A stretch of DNA of 64,000 bases from Chinchilla lanigera (GCF_000276665.1 NW_004955438.1:16540317-16604316); one strand, 5' to 3'. Positions 1 through 11,954 are shown, counted from the first letter of the stretch. The notes: generated from the sequence alone by a model not told the origin. Program-made: numbers and translations.

Positions 1-126
1 TGTGGCTGCTGTCCCAGCTCTGGGACCCTTAAGACAGTGGGGTGTGCCCGGTCAGCGTGTGTGGGTCTTTCCTCTCAGTGCTGGCATGTGTTATAGTTAG
101 TCATGCGTTAGTGTTGATTGTGAAGA

Positions 127-132
127 AATAAA
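127..132 (+). promoter_or_regulatory. Possible poly(A) signal AATAAA near the window edge
   Basis: An AATAAA hexamer lies in a GT-rich context close to the left edge. If a plus-strand transcript enters from the left, this could be its 3' end. No upstream coding sequence is visible within 126 bases, and such hexamers are common by chance, so this is only a hint. Confidence 0.15.
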
Positions 133-133
133 C

Positions 134-1467
134 ACTTAAGACAAGTGACGTCCAAGCAATGCCTGGTGCAAAAACCTTCACAGGCAAGGTGTGGGGGCGT
201 GAAGCCTGGAGGCCAGTCTGTCCTCTGTCCATCTCTCTGTCTTTGTGTTGCCTTGGGAGGAGGGCCACGGGGCCAGCCTTGCTGGCGATGGCGGATGATT
301 TGGCGGGGAGTAGCCCTCTATCCTGACAGCCAGTCTGGCTGAGCTTCCTAACTCTGTTGCCAGTAGCGGGTAAGAGGCCATGGTTACTCACTTCCTGGTG
401 CTGGGGCCCCAGCAGGAGGCTTCCTGGGCTGGGAAATCCTCGGCCAGCCAGGCATGAGGCCTGATTCCTGGTATGGGTCCAGCCCTCTTCTCCTGGGACT
501 GACCCTGGGCTCTGCCTGGGTCCTCCTGCTGCCCCCAGGCCCAGGACCCCTGAGCGTGGCCCCAGCTCCATCATGTAGCCGTCTGACCACTGCTGACCAA
601 GAGTGTGGGAGCCCCGTCTACCTTTATGAGGACACCCAAACGGAGGGGGATGTTCCCCCAGGGTGACTGGACTGCTCCCTGCTTCTCCTCTAAGGACCTG
701 AGGGACCTGCACATGGGAGGTCAAGGTAACTGGGTGAGTGTGTGCGGAGCAGACTTGGGGGAACAGCAGGGGGGACCTAAAACTGACTCCACCCCATCTG
801 CTCTCACTATCCCAAATCCACATTCTGACTTAGTCCTGCTCAGGGGAGACGCAGCAACAGGGGCCCAGCCCCAGGCAGGAGCCTGCTGGCTACAGCTTGG
901 CCCCTCGCCTGCCCCTGTGTCCAGGCCACCGGACCCTTGCACCTGTTTCTTCCCCGACGCCCCACCCCGCACTCTCCAGTCCAGGGTGACATCCTTACCC
1001 CGGGAACCCCTACTCTGCCTGGGCTTCTCTGCTCGCCTGGCTGCTGATCCACCCTCTCAGGTGCCCTGTGACTTGACAGGGGCCAGGGTCCTCCTGCCCT
1101 CTGGCCGCTCACTGTGGGGTGACCCTGCACCTGCCAGCGTGTCCTCTCACGCTGCAGAACACACCTGCCTGGAAGATCCTGAAACCCAGATAAGACAATG
1201 TACAGGAGGTGACAAGCGGAGCGACGGGTGTGGGGCAGGGGCGGGACAGGGGCACAGACCTGGACGTGACAGCTCCGTGCTGTGACTCACAGCCTGCAGG
1301 GACCTGGGCAGCAGCCAGGTTCCTCGTGAGAAAGTGGGAATTGATGAATCCAGCACAGGTGGCTGGGGAGGACAGGCAGGAGTATGAGCGCCTTCCAGGC
1401 AGAGGCTCACAGCCTGCCTCCTGCTCCCTGCTGCTAAAAACTCCAGAAGAAATTTACACGACATAAA
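134..1467. other. GC-rich unique sequence, no gene recognised
   Basis: Open frames exist on both strands (240 codons on minus, 226 codons on plus), but they overlap each other, are rich in Pro, Gly, Ser and Arg as expected of GC-rich DNA lacking stops, and contain no domain I recognise. No clear repeat family is seen. Confidence 0.5.
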
Positions 1468-2005
1468 GCTATGCCTTTTTTGGTGTATAATTCTATGGAA
1501 CTGACAATGTTGTGTGCCACTATCACTTCTGTCTAGAACCAGAGTGTTTCATTAGCCACAAAGGGGACCCCAAAGTACAGTCATCCCCAACCCCTTTGAC
1601 CACAGGCCCTGGCCTCCATAATACATAAACCTTGATGTCTGGCTGTTTCCATTTTGTCAGACATGAGGAGCATCCATGGTACAGCATGTATCAGTGTTGA
1701 TTCCTTTTCTCAGCTGAGTAATATTCTACTGTGTGGGAACATCATGCCTTGTTTATGTGCTTACCAACCAAAGGCATTCAGAGTATTGACACCTTTAGCC
1801 TATGGTGACTGATGCTGCTATGAACCTTCAAGCGGAAGTCTTTGTTTGGCTATCTGCTGCAGTTCTTTTGGAAATAGACCCAGTGGTATTACTGGGCCGT
1901 TTGTGAACTCTATGCTTACCTTTTTGAGGGACAGCCCCACAGTTTTCCATGCATATCACCATTTGACAGTGTGTTCATCAGTGTCTCTCTTCTCCAGTTC
2001 ACAGG
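1468..2005 (-). mobile_element. Old L1 3' end fragment (antisense)
   Basis: The plus strand reads as the reverse complement of an ancient mammalian L1 (L1M-type) 3' region. It has the usual order: a segment like 'ctgagtaatattctactg', then 'ctgctatgaac', then 'cagtggtattactgggc'. The copy is diverged and lacks a poly(A) end that I can define, so the boundaries are approximate. Confidence 0.7.
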
Positions 2006-2135
2006 TATAGACACAGCCCCTAGTTCTGGAAGGATGCTTTGACCCAGGGGTACTGAGTTCCCGCCCACTAAGTGCACAAGTTCCTCACCCCTGCCTGGCC
2101 CCATGTTGTGGACTGTCCTGCATCTGTGTTCCCCT

Positions 2136-2205
2136 CTGGCCTTAGCAGGAGGCGGAGAGGTTGCGTCACCTTCCTGGGGCCACCCAGCTAATTCATGACC
2201 AAAGA
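2136..2205 (-). mobile_element. Probable MIR fragment (antisense)
   Basis: A short stretch resembles the antisense MIR core: purine-rich 'ggcggagaggtt', then 'cacc..cctggggccacccagct'. It is short and diverged. Confidence 0.4.
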
Positions 2206-2675
2206 GGAGCAAGAGGCAGCCCTGCTGACCTCATCCGCAGGCCTGCGCCCTGGCATGCAGGCTACCCCAAGCCCGCAACTTCCCGGCAGGCCAGGATTCC
2301 TCTTGGCACATGTGCTACACACGGATCCTGATCCAGCCAGGTGCCCTGGCCTCCCCAGGACAGAAACACTCTAAATGCACAGCACTCAGGGGCATTCCTC
2401 TGTGAGGGGTGGCCTCACTGGATCACAGGCTGGGCCCCCGCAGGCGCCGTCACTGTTGAGCAATTCCCCTTCCGCTCACCTTCAGGTCTGTTTTCTGAGT
2501 GCAGCACTCCCCGCCACACACATACACTCAGCTCCCCTCCAGCAGCCGCAGCTCCTCTGTCAAAACAACCGGCCTGACCCAGAGGCCCCGAGCACCTCGC
2601 TCTGGCCGGATCCTGCAGGTTATAGCACCATGCTGTCAGGACCATGCAGACGGCACCCAGCTGGTTATCAGTGCA
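2206..2675. other. Unique GC-rich sequence
   Basis: I see no repeat family and no credible exon here. Confidence 0.4.
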
Positions 2676-2730
2676 CGGCAACCCTGATGAGGAAACTGAG
2701 GCTCACAGCGGTCCACAGCATGACTCCCGT
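2676..2730 (-). mobile_element. MIR core fragment (antisense)
   Basis: Contains the diagnostic antisense MIR core 'gatgaggaaactgaggc', followed by a degenerate 'cacagc' segment. Confidence 0.5.
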
Positions 2731-5125
2731 CCCTGAGGCTACCACCCGTCTGGCTTTGGCCAGTGTCCCCTGGCTCCCCTAATGAGCCCAGCATGTTTCC
2801 ACCTTTCCCAGCCTTCCACGCATCCTCCACATTCTCCGTACAGCTGCTGGATGGATCTTTTAAAATACTTAAAAGTTAGCGCCTGGTACCCAGTGCTCGC
2901 TACAGTTCACGCTTTGCGCATCCAGTTCTGTGGATCTGGACACGTTCAGAACCCTAGTGCTGAACCCATTGGTCAGTCCCCAGCCAGACCCTGTGGTCCC
3001 TTCTGCAGTCCCTGTGCCCATCTTCAGGCACCCACGGACCTGTTTTTGGCCCTGAGGGGTTTCCAAGAAGGTTAACTATCTTCCTGTCCCTTGTGCACCC
3101 TGAAAATAAGACCCAGAGGTCCCTCAGTGCTCAGCCCGGTGGGGCCAGGACCCCTCCCGTGTCCCGTGTCCCTGTCCACCTTTACATGCCCGCCATCCTC
3201 TCCAGACCACCCAGCCATCTTACTGCAGGATGTGGGCACGCAGGCTCCCTGGTGACATCGCCCAGGGCCTGCCCTGCATGTCACAGCCTTGCTAGGCCCT
3301 CTTCAGAGAGAATTCTCGCTGTCATGGCTATGAAGGCGCCCTTCACCCGCGCCCATGTGGGGGCTCAGTCCCCGATGCGCACAGCGTGGGATGGTGTTTG
3401 CTTCTTTGCCCATGCCTGCCATGAACTCAGTGAGGATGGGGCGATGGCTGAGCTATCCGCTGTCCCCAGGGTGGCACACATATGTGCTCCATCAGCACTG
3501 GTGGGCAGAGGAAGGAAGGCTGCACATGGCATGGCTCATTTCCTGCCTGACCCCAGTCTGCATCTTTCCGTTACACCTTGAACCTCCCCTGTATTCCCAT
3601 CCATCCGTCTCTCCATCCCTCCTCCACCCGCTGACCTCACTCGGGAGCTGCTCCCTCTTCCTTGCCGTCAGGATGAACCCCTCACCTTGGCAGGCAGGAG
3701 AGGACTTCCTGTCTAAGTCCCTCTGTAGGTCTCCTCCTGCCAGCCCTGGGAGGCAGCAGCACAGGGGCGGTTAACCAGGGTACAGAGAGGGCAGGGAGCA
3801 GCCCAAGGTGAGTGGCTCTTCTGAGAAAGGCTGCCTGGAGGAAGCAGAAGGTGGGGACAAGAGCCATGGTCCCTGGCACTGGGTCCTCATGTGGGCAGTA
3901 CTGGGGGAGGGGCCGGGAGGGTCTCAGAATGCATACCATGGGCAGAAGGAGCACGAAAGATGGGAGCTTGCTCTGTCAATGGAGAGCTTGGGGTCCAGGA
4001 AGGACAGTCCCTGGCCACCGAGCCCATCCTCATAGGTGGGCTTTCCCCTTCTTGTCCCACCAGTGGATCCCCCTGTTTCTTGGTGGGATGTGACCGGAGC
4101 CATCCTGGGAGATGTGGGGGAGGGGCGCTCTGGGGTGCGGGGAGGAACCAGTCCGACAACGGGTGACACTGAGCAAGCACATCCTGTTATTCCTGACCCG
4201 CAAATAGACACTACCTTCCTAAAAATGGCCCTATCGTGAACCCAAGGAAGACCAGGTAGGAGCCTGGTCCAGGGTTCTCTGTTACCAGAAATAGCACAGG
4301 GCCCCCCAAGCAGCACAGACCACAGGGGTGGTGGCTGGTCACTCTTCCGGGCACCAAGCTACACTTTCTTCCCAGCCGAGAATGATTCAGAAGGTGAGAA
4401 GGTGACCTTTTCCTTTCCCAGGGGTCACTTTTGCGGGACACTGTGAGCAATCTAATGGAAGCAAAAGTGAAATCAGGTCACATTGTTGATGTTGACTTGA
4501 GCCTGGCGGAAGGGAAATGGGAAATGAGCGGTTGCCGGATGAATTAACATTGTCTCCTAACTCCTGGGCATGTGGGATACTAAGAGATAGCTGAGGGAGG
4601 CCAAGGCAGGTCCACATATCCAGGGCTGGCCCACCCTCGCAGCATGACCCCCGGGGTACCTAGAGGAGTGGCCTGGGTGGCACACAGCCAGCAATGGTGC
4701 CCCAAACTACCTTGGAGCTGCTCCTGCGTAAACACGGTTGCTGCTGATGTGTCCAGGTTTGGCACCTGACACCATGCTGCCTGTATCCTGCTGCTGGAAG
4801 GACCCGATCTGACTGCTGCCATCCCACCGGGATGGCTCTGGGTGCTCCCCTTGCCCCATCACTGCCTCGGGTTCACGTCTGGTGCCTACATGCACCCCAA
4901 GTGTAAGAGCCTGGGAAAGCATGTGCTGCTCTCCAAGACTCATTAGGCAGGAAGCTCCTGAGCTCAGGAAGGGAGCTCGGAGAAGCAGCGTGACCACAGA
5001 GAGAGAAGACATGCTCACGGCACCCCCTTCGGATGTCCCACGACCGGGCCAAGCTCACTACTACTGCCCTGCCCAAGCCTTTGTGTGTGCAGCTCTCTGT
5101 GTTTGGCATGAAACTCCCCTCTACT
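2731..5125. other. GC-rich unique sequence, no gene recognised
   Basis: About 2.4 kb with several overlapping open frames on both strands, none with a recognisable family, signal peptide or consistent splice-site pattern. Composition is GC-rich with moderate CpG, consistent with a gene-rich isochore. A distant exon cannot be excluded without alignment. Confidence 0.4.
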
Positions 5126-5238
5126 TTTTGGAGACAGGGTCTCTGTATGTAGGCCAGGCTGGCCTCTAACTGGCAATCCTTCTGCCTCAGCCTCCCAAGT
5201 GCTGGGGTCACAGGCACACAGCACAGCACTCAGCTCAG
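5126..5238 (-). mobile_element. B1-type SINE (antisense)
   Basis: Reads as the reverse complement of a 7SL-derived B1/Alu-like SINE: a T-rich start, 'gagacagggtctctgtatgt', 'aggccaggctggcct', 'cctcagcctcccaagtgctgg' and a 'tcacaggcacac' end. This is a monomer of the expected size. Confidence 0.85.
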
Positions 5239-6170
5239 CTCTGTTTATCTTTGCACATGATAAGCCCCAACTCTGAGCAAGTCTCGGTGCCGACCCTCCA
5301 GAGGTCTTTCAGCTGTAAGGGATATTTCTGCCCTCCAAACTCCCCCAGCCCTGTGTTGGCCTCCCTATGGGGATGGAGCTGCAAGGCCTCTGCCCAGCCT
5401 GCAGGTAGCAAACCTCTCTCGCGCCCTGCTGCCGCTTGCTGCAGTGCCTGCCCCAGAGGCGTCCCTCTGAGCTGTTCCCCGCACCCCGCTGGGACATGAG
5501 GTACCCTTGTGCCCCAGCCTGGTCTCTTTCTCAAGGCTGAGTGCAGTGAGGCACTCATGTCTCATGGTCCCTGCCCCAGTGGCAGCCCCTTCAGGCTCCC
5601 TGTGTCCACTCCCCACTTATGTCCCCCTTCTCGTTGCCTCCCAGCTGTGCCCTTTGACCCCTCTCAGTGAGGCAAACTCCCGCCATGCAGTGCCTCAGTG
5701 ACTCTTGCTCTTCCCACTTGGCTGGAAGGCAGGTCCTCCAAGGGTGGCACTTTGCACCCTCACCTCCCGAGACCTACCTGAGTCCTGCCTGCCGCCTCTC
5801 TGGTCACTGCCCCCATGATACACCCCATGCTTGTCACCGCTGGGCTGGTTACACCAGCAGAGGACGGATTCAGGCAGTCTGGCTCTCTTTCTCTAAACAA
5901 ACTTCTGTGGTTATCAACATCCCATACGCATGCACGCAATCAAAAAGTCAAATGATGACCACAGGTGTCAGATGAAAGCGGAAATGTCCTTGGTCCTCCC
6001 TCCCAAGGACCCCATGTGCAAGGCCTCAGTCCCAGGCTGCTACCATGGCGATGCTGGGACCTTTGCCTCTGTTCCTGCTGGCGCTGCCATCCAAGCACTG
6101 CAGACCACACTTCTGCTCAGTGCCAGCCGCTGACTTGCCAAGGGCTCCACACAGGAAAGATTCACTAAGT
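5239..6170. other. GC-rich unique sequence
   Basis: No repeat family or gene recognised. The C-rich 5300-5860 part has several short open frames of low-complexity composition. Confidence 0.4.
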
Positions 6171-6234
6171 GTGCGTGCGCGCGTGTGTGTGCATGTGTGC
6201 GTGCATGCGTGCATGCGTGCACGTGTGCACGTGT
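6171..6234. repeat. Alternating purine-pyrimidine (GT/GC/GCAT) simple repeat
   Basis: An impure run of GTGC, GCGT, GTGT and GCAT units alternates purine and pyrimidine almost throughout. Such tracts are prone to length change and can adopt left-handed (Z) helix under torsional stress. Confidence 0.8.
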
Positions 6235-6387
6235 TTCACTTGCTTCCTCTCCTATTCTCCCAATACGACGATATAAAAATTAGACTGCATTAGCCATCAG
6301 TTTTGATGTTACTGCACCCACCAGATCCGGGGTGTAGCGTGGCAGGGCTGCTCCTGCACAGCCGGGTGTGGCACCATGTTCAGGTTT

Positions 6388-6690
6388 CTGTGCTGCTGAC
6401 CCCGGGCTGCTGGAACAAAGAACCCTCACTTGGTGGCTTAAACCAACAGAAACGTGTTCTCTCACAGCTCTCCAGCTTCTGGTGCCACCGGGGCTCCCAG
6501 AGTCCCTTGGCTTCCGGCCGTGTCACTCCCATCTCCGCATGCTTGGTGGCCCTCCCTGCGCGTGGGGCTCCTCTCTCTCTCCCTCCATTTGGGTGAGTGC
6601 AGGGCCCCACCCGTAATCCAGAATAACCTTCTCATCTCAACATCTTTCATCACATCCACAATTGCCCTTTGCCCAAATGAGATCACATTT
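6388..6690 (-). mobile_element. MLT1-type MaLR LTR (antisense)
   Basis: Antisense MLT1 order is visible: 'ctggaacaaag', 'tggcttaaaccaacagaaac', 'tctcacagctctccag', 'cttggcttccggccgtgtcac' and 'atgagatcacattt'. Diverged and old. Confidence 0.7.
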
Positions 6691-6930
6691 ATTATTTCTT
6701 GGACAAGCTCTCCCCTTTTACTGGCGTTTGTTTCCTTTTTCTGGAACTCAGATTTTCAAACCTTGAGTCAGCTATATTGAGTCTCTTAATTCTCAGATTT
6801 TGCTTCTTCTTCTTCCTCATCCCCCTCCTTCTTCTCCTCCACCTCTTCCTCTTCTGCTTACTTTCCCCAGAATGTTCTTTGATACCCTCCTTTTCTTCTT
6901 TTGAAAATTCAGCCTTCAGCTGTATTTTTT

Positions 6931-7084
6931 GTTTGTTTGTTTTGTTTTGAGACAGGGTCTCGCTATGCAGTTCAGACCGGACTTGAGCTCACTTTGTAGC
7001 CCAGGCTGGTCTCAAACTCGAAATGATCCTCCTGCCTCAGCTTCCCGAGTACTGGGATTACAGGCGTGTGCCACAACACCTGGC
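6931..7084 (-). mobile_element. B1-type SINE with target-site duplication
   Basis: Antisense B1 with a T-rich tail (6931-6947), 'gagacagggtctcgctatgc', 'agcccaggctggtctcaaac' and 'ctgggattacaggcgtgtgcc'. It is flanked by an exact 14-bp direct repeat TCAGCTGTATTTTT at 6917-6930 and 7085-7098, so the insertion limits are well defined. It carries an internal duplicated-looking block that includes 'gagctcactttgtag', typical of B1 variants. Confidence 0.93.
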
Positions 7085-7098
7085 TCAGCTGTATTTTT

Positions 7099-8560
7099 AA
7101 ATAGCGCTATTGTGGTATAACTGACAGACACTAAACTGCACATCATTAAAGTGCAAAGTTTGGGAAAATTTTATGTACACATACATTCTTGCAACCATTC
7201 TCATCGTCAAAATAGACACCTGTCTTCCCAGGGCCCCTTAGTCCCTCCTTCCCCCTCTACTGCTCAGCTCCTTCTGTCACTCTAGGCCCATCTTCATGAT
7301 TTAGAACTTTATAAAAATGGAATCAGACAATATTTACTCTTTTTTTGGTCTGGATTTTTCTCTTAATATAATTATTTCAACACTTATCTACATCGTGTGT
7401 ATCAATTCCTTTTTTTTAATTGTTGAGTAGATGGACGTCTTAGTCCATTCTCTATGGAAAAATGCCAGAAATTGGGTAACTTTTGAGGAAAAGAAATGTG
7501 TTTCTTATGGCCCTGAAGGTTGGGAGGACCAAGAGCATGGCACCAGCATCTACTCAACTTCTGGTGAATCTACTCAACATCTGGTGAGAGTCTCTTTGTC
7601 ACCTCAACACGGGGAAGGGTGTCACTTGGTGAAATAGAGCCCAAGTGCAAGAGAGAACTTGCTTTACAACACAGCCACTCCCACAACAATCCATTAATCT
7701 ATTAACCCCTGAGTAGATTAATCCTACCAGGAGTGGGGAGCCTTCGTGACCAGATCACCTCCCACCTCGCAGGTACCATTAACACATAACTATGAGAATT
7801 AAGTTTCCAACACATGAAATTTGGGAGGACGTAGAAGCCCAAACAACGGTTATACCATCATCCACCTGTCCTTTCATTTGTTAATGAGAGTCCGGTTATT
7901 TCCGGTTGAGGGGTTGTTATGAAGGAAGCTGACGTCAATGTTCACACACAAGTCTGTGTGTGCACACACATTCCTTTCATCTTGGTAAATGCCTAGCAGT
8001 GGAATGGTTGTCTCATACTGTAGGTAAATGTTTAACTTTCCAAGAAATGGCCAAACCATTCTTAAAACTGCCCATCTTACGTTTCAACAGCCGTTATGAC
8101 AGTTCCAGGGTTCACACTTTTACCAGCATTTGGTGAGGTCAATCTTTCTCATTTTAGCGGCTCTGATCAGTGTGAGTGGCCTCTTGATGTGGTATAGTTT
8201 GTGTTTCCCTCATGACTACGACTGCTGTGTGTCTTTACTTGTCTTTATTTACTGCACATCTCTTTCTCGGTGAGGTGGCCATTCAGTCACAAGCCTTTTA
8301 ATTGGCTTGTTAGTTTCCATATCAATAAGTTTGAGAGATCTTTATGTAAAGATACAAGTCTTTTTTTTATCAGACAGATATGCTTTGCAAAGATTTGCTT
8401 CCCAACCTTTGATGTGACATTTTTAGTGTTAAAAGAACTCTACTTATTTGCATTCATTTTTATAAGCACAGTGTTCTTGTTTAGCAGGTGCCATATTTTA
8501 TCCTTGTAGGATATTAATTATAATTTTAATAAGTTCTTCTGTTTGCTGGGCTTCTCGCCT
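7099..8560 (-). mobile_element. Old L1 3' region (antisense), split by an LTR
   Basis: The plus strand follows the antisense L1M 3' UTR and end of ORF2: 'attgtggtataactgacag', 'aatagacacctgtcttccc', 'ttataaaaatggaatcagac', 'tgttgagtag', then after the LTR (7436-7856) 'cacctgtcctttcatttg', 'gcctagcagtggaatgg', 'tgtttaactttccaag' and 'ccagcatttggtgaggtc'. The order is collinear on both sides, which shows one L1 copy interrupted by a later insertion. Confidence 0.85.
7436..7856 (-). mobile_element. MaLR (MST-like) LTR nested in L1 (antisense)
   Basis: Antisense MaLR signature: 'gtcttagtccattctct', 'gaaattgggtaacttttgag', 'aaatttgggaggac', then 'aaacaacggttatacca'. It interrupts a collinear L1. 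The 5-bp target duplication is not preserved clearly enough to read. There is a local 20-bp-scale duplication of 'ctactcaactt/catctggtgaa' at 7550-7587. Confidence 0.75.
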
Positions 8561-8645
8561 TTGGTCTTTTTTCCTCTTACCTTATTTTCGGGTTAGTGGC
8601 TTTTCTCAAACGTCCAGCAGCCTTGGCTGTCTGTTTACACTAAAG

Positions 8646-8700
8646 AGGAACTGGGAGCCGAGTGTGGTAGCACATGCTGGCACATGCTAGTAATCCCTTA
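8646..8700 (+). mobile_element. B1 5' fragment
   Basis: Only the left end of a B1 is present ('gccgagtgtggtagcacatgc ... ctagtaatccc'). It carries an internal 12-bp repeat (ggcacatgct-like) and then stops. It is a truncated relic. Confidence 0.55.
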
Positions 8701-8774
8701 CTACTCTTCGTCGAACAGAGCAGCATTTTTGGAATCACTTGGAGTTTCCCCTTTCCTGATTGGATGATAGGGGG

Positions 8775-9165
8775 TCCACTGGAGTTGGCAGAACAAAGTG
8801 AGATAAGTTGAAAAGTTTAAGCTACAGAAACGCATGGCCTCATGGTGCTGGAGGCCAGAGGTGCAAGGCGTGCGAAGGGCCATGTGCCCGCGAGGACTCC
8901 AGGAAAAGGTCTCTCCCAGGCCTCCTCCATCCTGGTAGCTCCTGGCCTTGGAGTAGAAGGCTTGTCTGCCCATGAATCTCTGCCTATGTGTGCATCTCTG
9001 TCCAAATTTCCTCCCTTTTATAAGGGCACAGCCATATTGGGCCAGGACCACCCTAATGAGCTCATTTTAAGGGAATAGTCTGCAAAGACCATATCTCCAA
9101 ATAAGGTCATGCTCACAGGTACTAGGGCTGGATACTGGGGGCACAACTTAGCCAGTAAGCGAGAA
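8775..9165 (-). mobile_element. MLT1-type MaLR LTR (antisense)
   Basis: Shows antisense MLT1 blocks: 'catggtgctggaggccagag', 'ggtagctcctggccttgg', 'cttttataagggcacagcca', 'tctgcaaagaccatatctcc', 'aaataaggtcatgctcacag' and 'gtactagggctgg'. The order is complete for the 3' two thirds. Confidence 0.8.
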
Positions 9166-9331
9166 AGGGGCGGGGCTCCAGGGCAGGAGTTAAGATGACA
9201 GTGATGGGAGCAGCCATGGGAAGGGGTCCGCTCAGCAATCCGTGTGGGGAAATCAGTATTTTAACATCCAGTGCCCCCACCTCAGTGGAATGTTCACCCT
9301 GTCAGTCCTGGACTTTCCGCTGTCTGCTCTT

Positions 9332-9427
9332 GGGCCAGGGACATAGCTCAGTGGCACGAGTGCCTGCCTGGGAAGCACATGGTCCTGAGTTCGATTCCTG
9401 GTACCAAAAAAAACAAAAAACAAAAAC
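9332..9427 (+). mobile_element. ID SINE
   Basis: A tRNA-like body with A-box 'catagctcagtggca' and B-box 'gagttcgattcc', ending in 'tggtacc' and an A-rich tail. It is intermediate between the canonical ID ('cagcacc' end) and the derived ID subfamily seen elsewhere in this window ('ggtaccgg' end). Confidence 0.85.
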
Positions 9428-10064
9428 AGACCCACTGTCTGAACTTCCCTTCATCTGCCCCCCCCATCTCTCCTGAGACCCTGCCCTAGGAGCCAGCAGC
9501 GGGCCATACTGCTCTGCTAGGCTATCTGCTGCCCTGCCGTGCCCAGATTAGCACTGGTGTCTTTGTTCCCCTCCCGTGGCTTCCTGGAGACGTGGGTGGG
9601 GAACACAAGATTAGGGGAGGGGATGCTACAGCCAGCCAGTGCTAGGCCGTGGTCAGGTCCACAGGCATGGGCTGCTGCCGCTGCTATTTCTGTGTGAAGC
9701 AAACCTGGCCTCTTGTGCTCCACCAGTGAGCTCCAAAGGTCTGTGGCCTTGAGCAGAAGCAAAGGCAGCCAGCCTGGAGCGGAACTGCTAAAGCACAACC
9801 ACCTCACTGAGAAAGGCCTGGGGCTGCGTTTCCCTAGGATGTCTAGGCCCTGGCACTGCTGCCTCTCGTCTGTGGGGGGCGGGGGTGGTTCTCTCTTGTG
9901 GAATTTGCACTGGATCCCCTAGCGTTGTACCAGAGCCATGAGGCTCTCAAGCTTGGTGTGGCCTGTGTTACCCCATGTCCTGCAGCCAGCCTCTGTTGCC
10001 ACTCAGGCCCAAGTGCCACCTCTCCTAGAGAAGCCTGTGGGCCGTGCATCTAACGTAGCTCATA
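9428..10064. other. Unique GC-rich sequence
   Basis: No recognised repeat or exon. Open frames on either strand are short and without known motifs. Confidence 0.4.
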
Positions 10065-10306
10065 GCGCACACACACACACCAATACGTACCCACACAAGG
10101 GCCACACATGCATACACTGCACACATATGCCACATACACAACACATGCTCCAAGCACACACACAGAGCACTCCAGCGCACCACATATAGCACATAAACAC
10201 ACATGCACCAACACACACCTCACCAATGCTTGTACCACGAGCATACACACTACACATATGCCACACAGAGGCACACACAACACACCAGCGCATCACACAG
10301 ACGCGC
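10065..10306. repeat. Degenerate CA-rich tract with ~130-bp higher-order repeat
   Basis: About 240 bases of cryptic (CA)n interrupted by TG, CC and GC. A block near 10110-10135 (catacactgcacacatatgcc) recurs near 10241-10262 (catacacactacacatatgcc), giving a ~131-bp period above the dinucleotide level. Open frames here encode Cys/Val or Thr/His runs and are repeat artefacts. Confidence 0.8.
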
Positions 10307-10886
10307 GTGCGGATCCCCCTCCTCATCCTCCCCTCCCTCTGCTTTTCCCTCGCCCTGTGTAAGTAGGGCTCCAATCCTGGAAAGGAAACTCCAAGTTATC
10401 AGGGTCCTGGCCTGCCTGCTCCCTGATGGGTCCTGGGCCTCAGAGCATGCCTGGTGCGCCGCAGGAGCTGTGGGCTGTGCAGTGCTGTCCCGTGGATGCA
10501 CACGAGCTGTGGGTCTCCTCGCGCTCGCCATTGCCCAAGTCGTCTTACAGCAGCAAAGGGGTCAATCTCCAGCTCAGAAGTAAAGGTCTGGAAATTGCAA
10601 AGGGAGCCTTGAGGAGGTCAGGGGACAGTTGCTTAGGTGCTTTTGGTGTTCTCAGGCTGCTCTCAGGTGCAAGGGTGCTGTGATAAGCTGGGTGTGCTGG
10701 GGTCTCCAGGTGTGTTTGCCCACATCCCGCCCTAAGGCCTCAGACCCAGTTGCTGCCCCTGGGACCTCACAGATGGCCAGTTGCACTTGGGATGGCTTCT
10801 CTCTTGCCTACTGGCTTTCTGGGGCCCATGTCACCACAGTGGCAGAACCGAGGGTGCTGGCACTCAACCCTCCTGCAGTACCATGA

Positions 10887-11275
10887 TGTCTTAATTACTT
10901 TCCTCTTGTTGCTGAGATAAAATACTGACACCCAAGGTTAAAGGAGGAAAGGTTTATTTAGCTCACAGTTTGTAGCGATTTCACTTTATAATCAGCTGGT
11001 TCCAAGGCAGGATGGCCTGGCAGCGGAGAACAGCCATGGAGGGCAGAAAGTGGCAAAGCATCAAGCAGGGGAACAAGTCTCTTTCTGCTCCTTTTATTTA
11101 TTCAGATTTCTGGGATTAGGGCAGTGTCAATCCAGTCAGTGGACTGATCCAGCAATCATCCAACCTTAATCCCAGCACCCTTAATCCCAGTTACGCATTC
11201 TAGATTCGGCCACCTCTGGAAAAAACCCTATGACTGCACAAGGCTTTGGAGGACATGCAGACACAAACCGTAGCA
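10887..11275 (-). mobile_element. MaLR (ORR1/MT-like) solo LTR (antisense)
   Basis: Antisense LTR from 'tgtcttaattactttcc' to 'acacaaaccgtagca', with the hallmark 'gctgagataaaatactgacac', 'ggaaaggtttatttagctca' and 'ggttccaaggcaggatggc'. Flanking bases CATGA (10882-10886) and CATGC (11276-11280) match at four of five, consistent with an aged 5-bp target duplication. No internal region follows, so it is a solo LTR. Confidence 0.88.
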
Positions 11276-11280
11276 CATGC

Positions 11281-11954
11281 CGATGGTCCCCCAGAGCCCT
11301 GGGTCAAGGGGCTGGATGGCCTGGACTCTGAGTCCCCACACCCAAGGCTCTGCCTTTGGAAACATAGATAGAAAGAGGCCTTTCTGCCGGGCTGCACCAG
11401 GATGCACAAGCTAATGCAGCATAGTACTTACATGCGTCTAGCCAGGGCTGTTACCCTGGGCCCCGGTTAAGTGTCCCATGACGTGGGCAGCGGGAAACTT
11501 CCTGCTGGCCTTCCTGCATCCGTGGAGACAGAGGCACTCTTGAGTCCATGCATCAAGGCTGCAGGCAAAGGCCAGGTCCAGCCACAGTGACAGACAGATG
11601 CTGTCCTTTTCCTGCCTGCTGCCAGGGTCACTCTGCGGTCCCACCACACTTGCTTAGTATTGTGCTCATTAAATTAAATTCTCATTTACTCTCCAAGGCA
11701 ATGTCAGGGCAGCTCAAGGCCTCTCGCTGTCTACAGTTGAAGGTATGAGGATTCATGCATAGCTCCAAGGTTTGGCACCTGCTCCGGAGGCTTCTGTCCA
11801 GCCTGGGACCCCCTGCAGGCATCACTCTGAAAAACCATTGAGTCATCCAGAAATTGCTCCCCGCTTCCCAACCAGTAATAACACAAGATTAATTTGCTAC
11901 TATTCAGCCTCTCGTTTGGGTAGAATTCAACTTAACACTGCCTGTTTTGTAGTT
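11281..11954. other. Unique sequence
   Basis: No repeat family or gene recognised. Confidence 0.4.

Noticed and set aside
101..823. 240-codon open frame on minus, the longest in the window
   Set aside because: Low-complexity Gly/Ser/Pro/Leu-rich product in GC-rich DNA, overlapped by frames on the other strand, no domain, no splice structure. Consistent with chance.
605..1285. 226-codon open frame on plus
   Set aside because: Same reasons; no recognisable family and antisense overlap with other frames.
10060..10374. Cys/Val-rich and Thr/His-rich frames
   Set aside because: Translation of a CA-rich repeat, not a protein.
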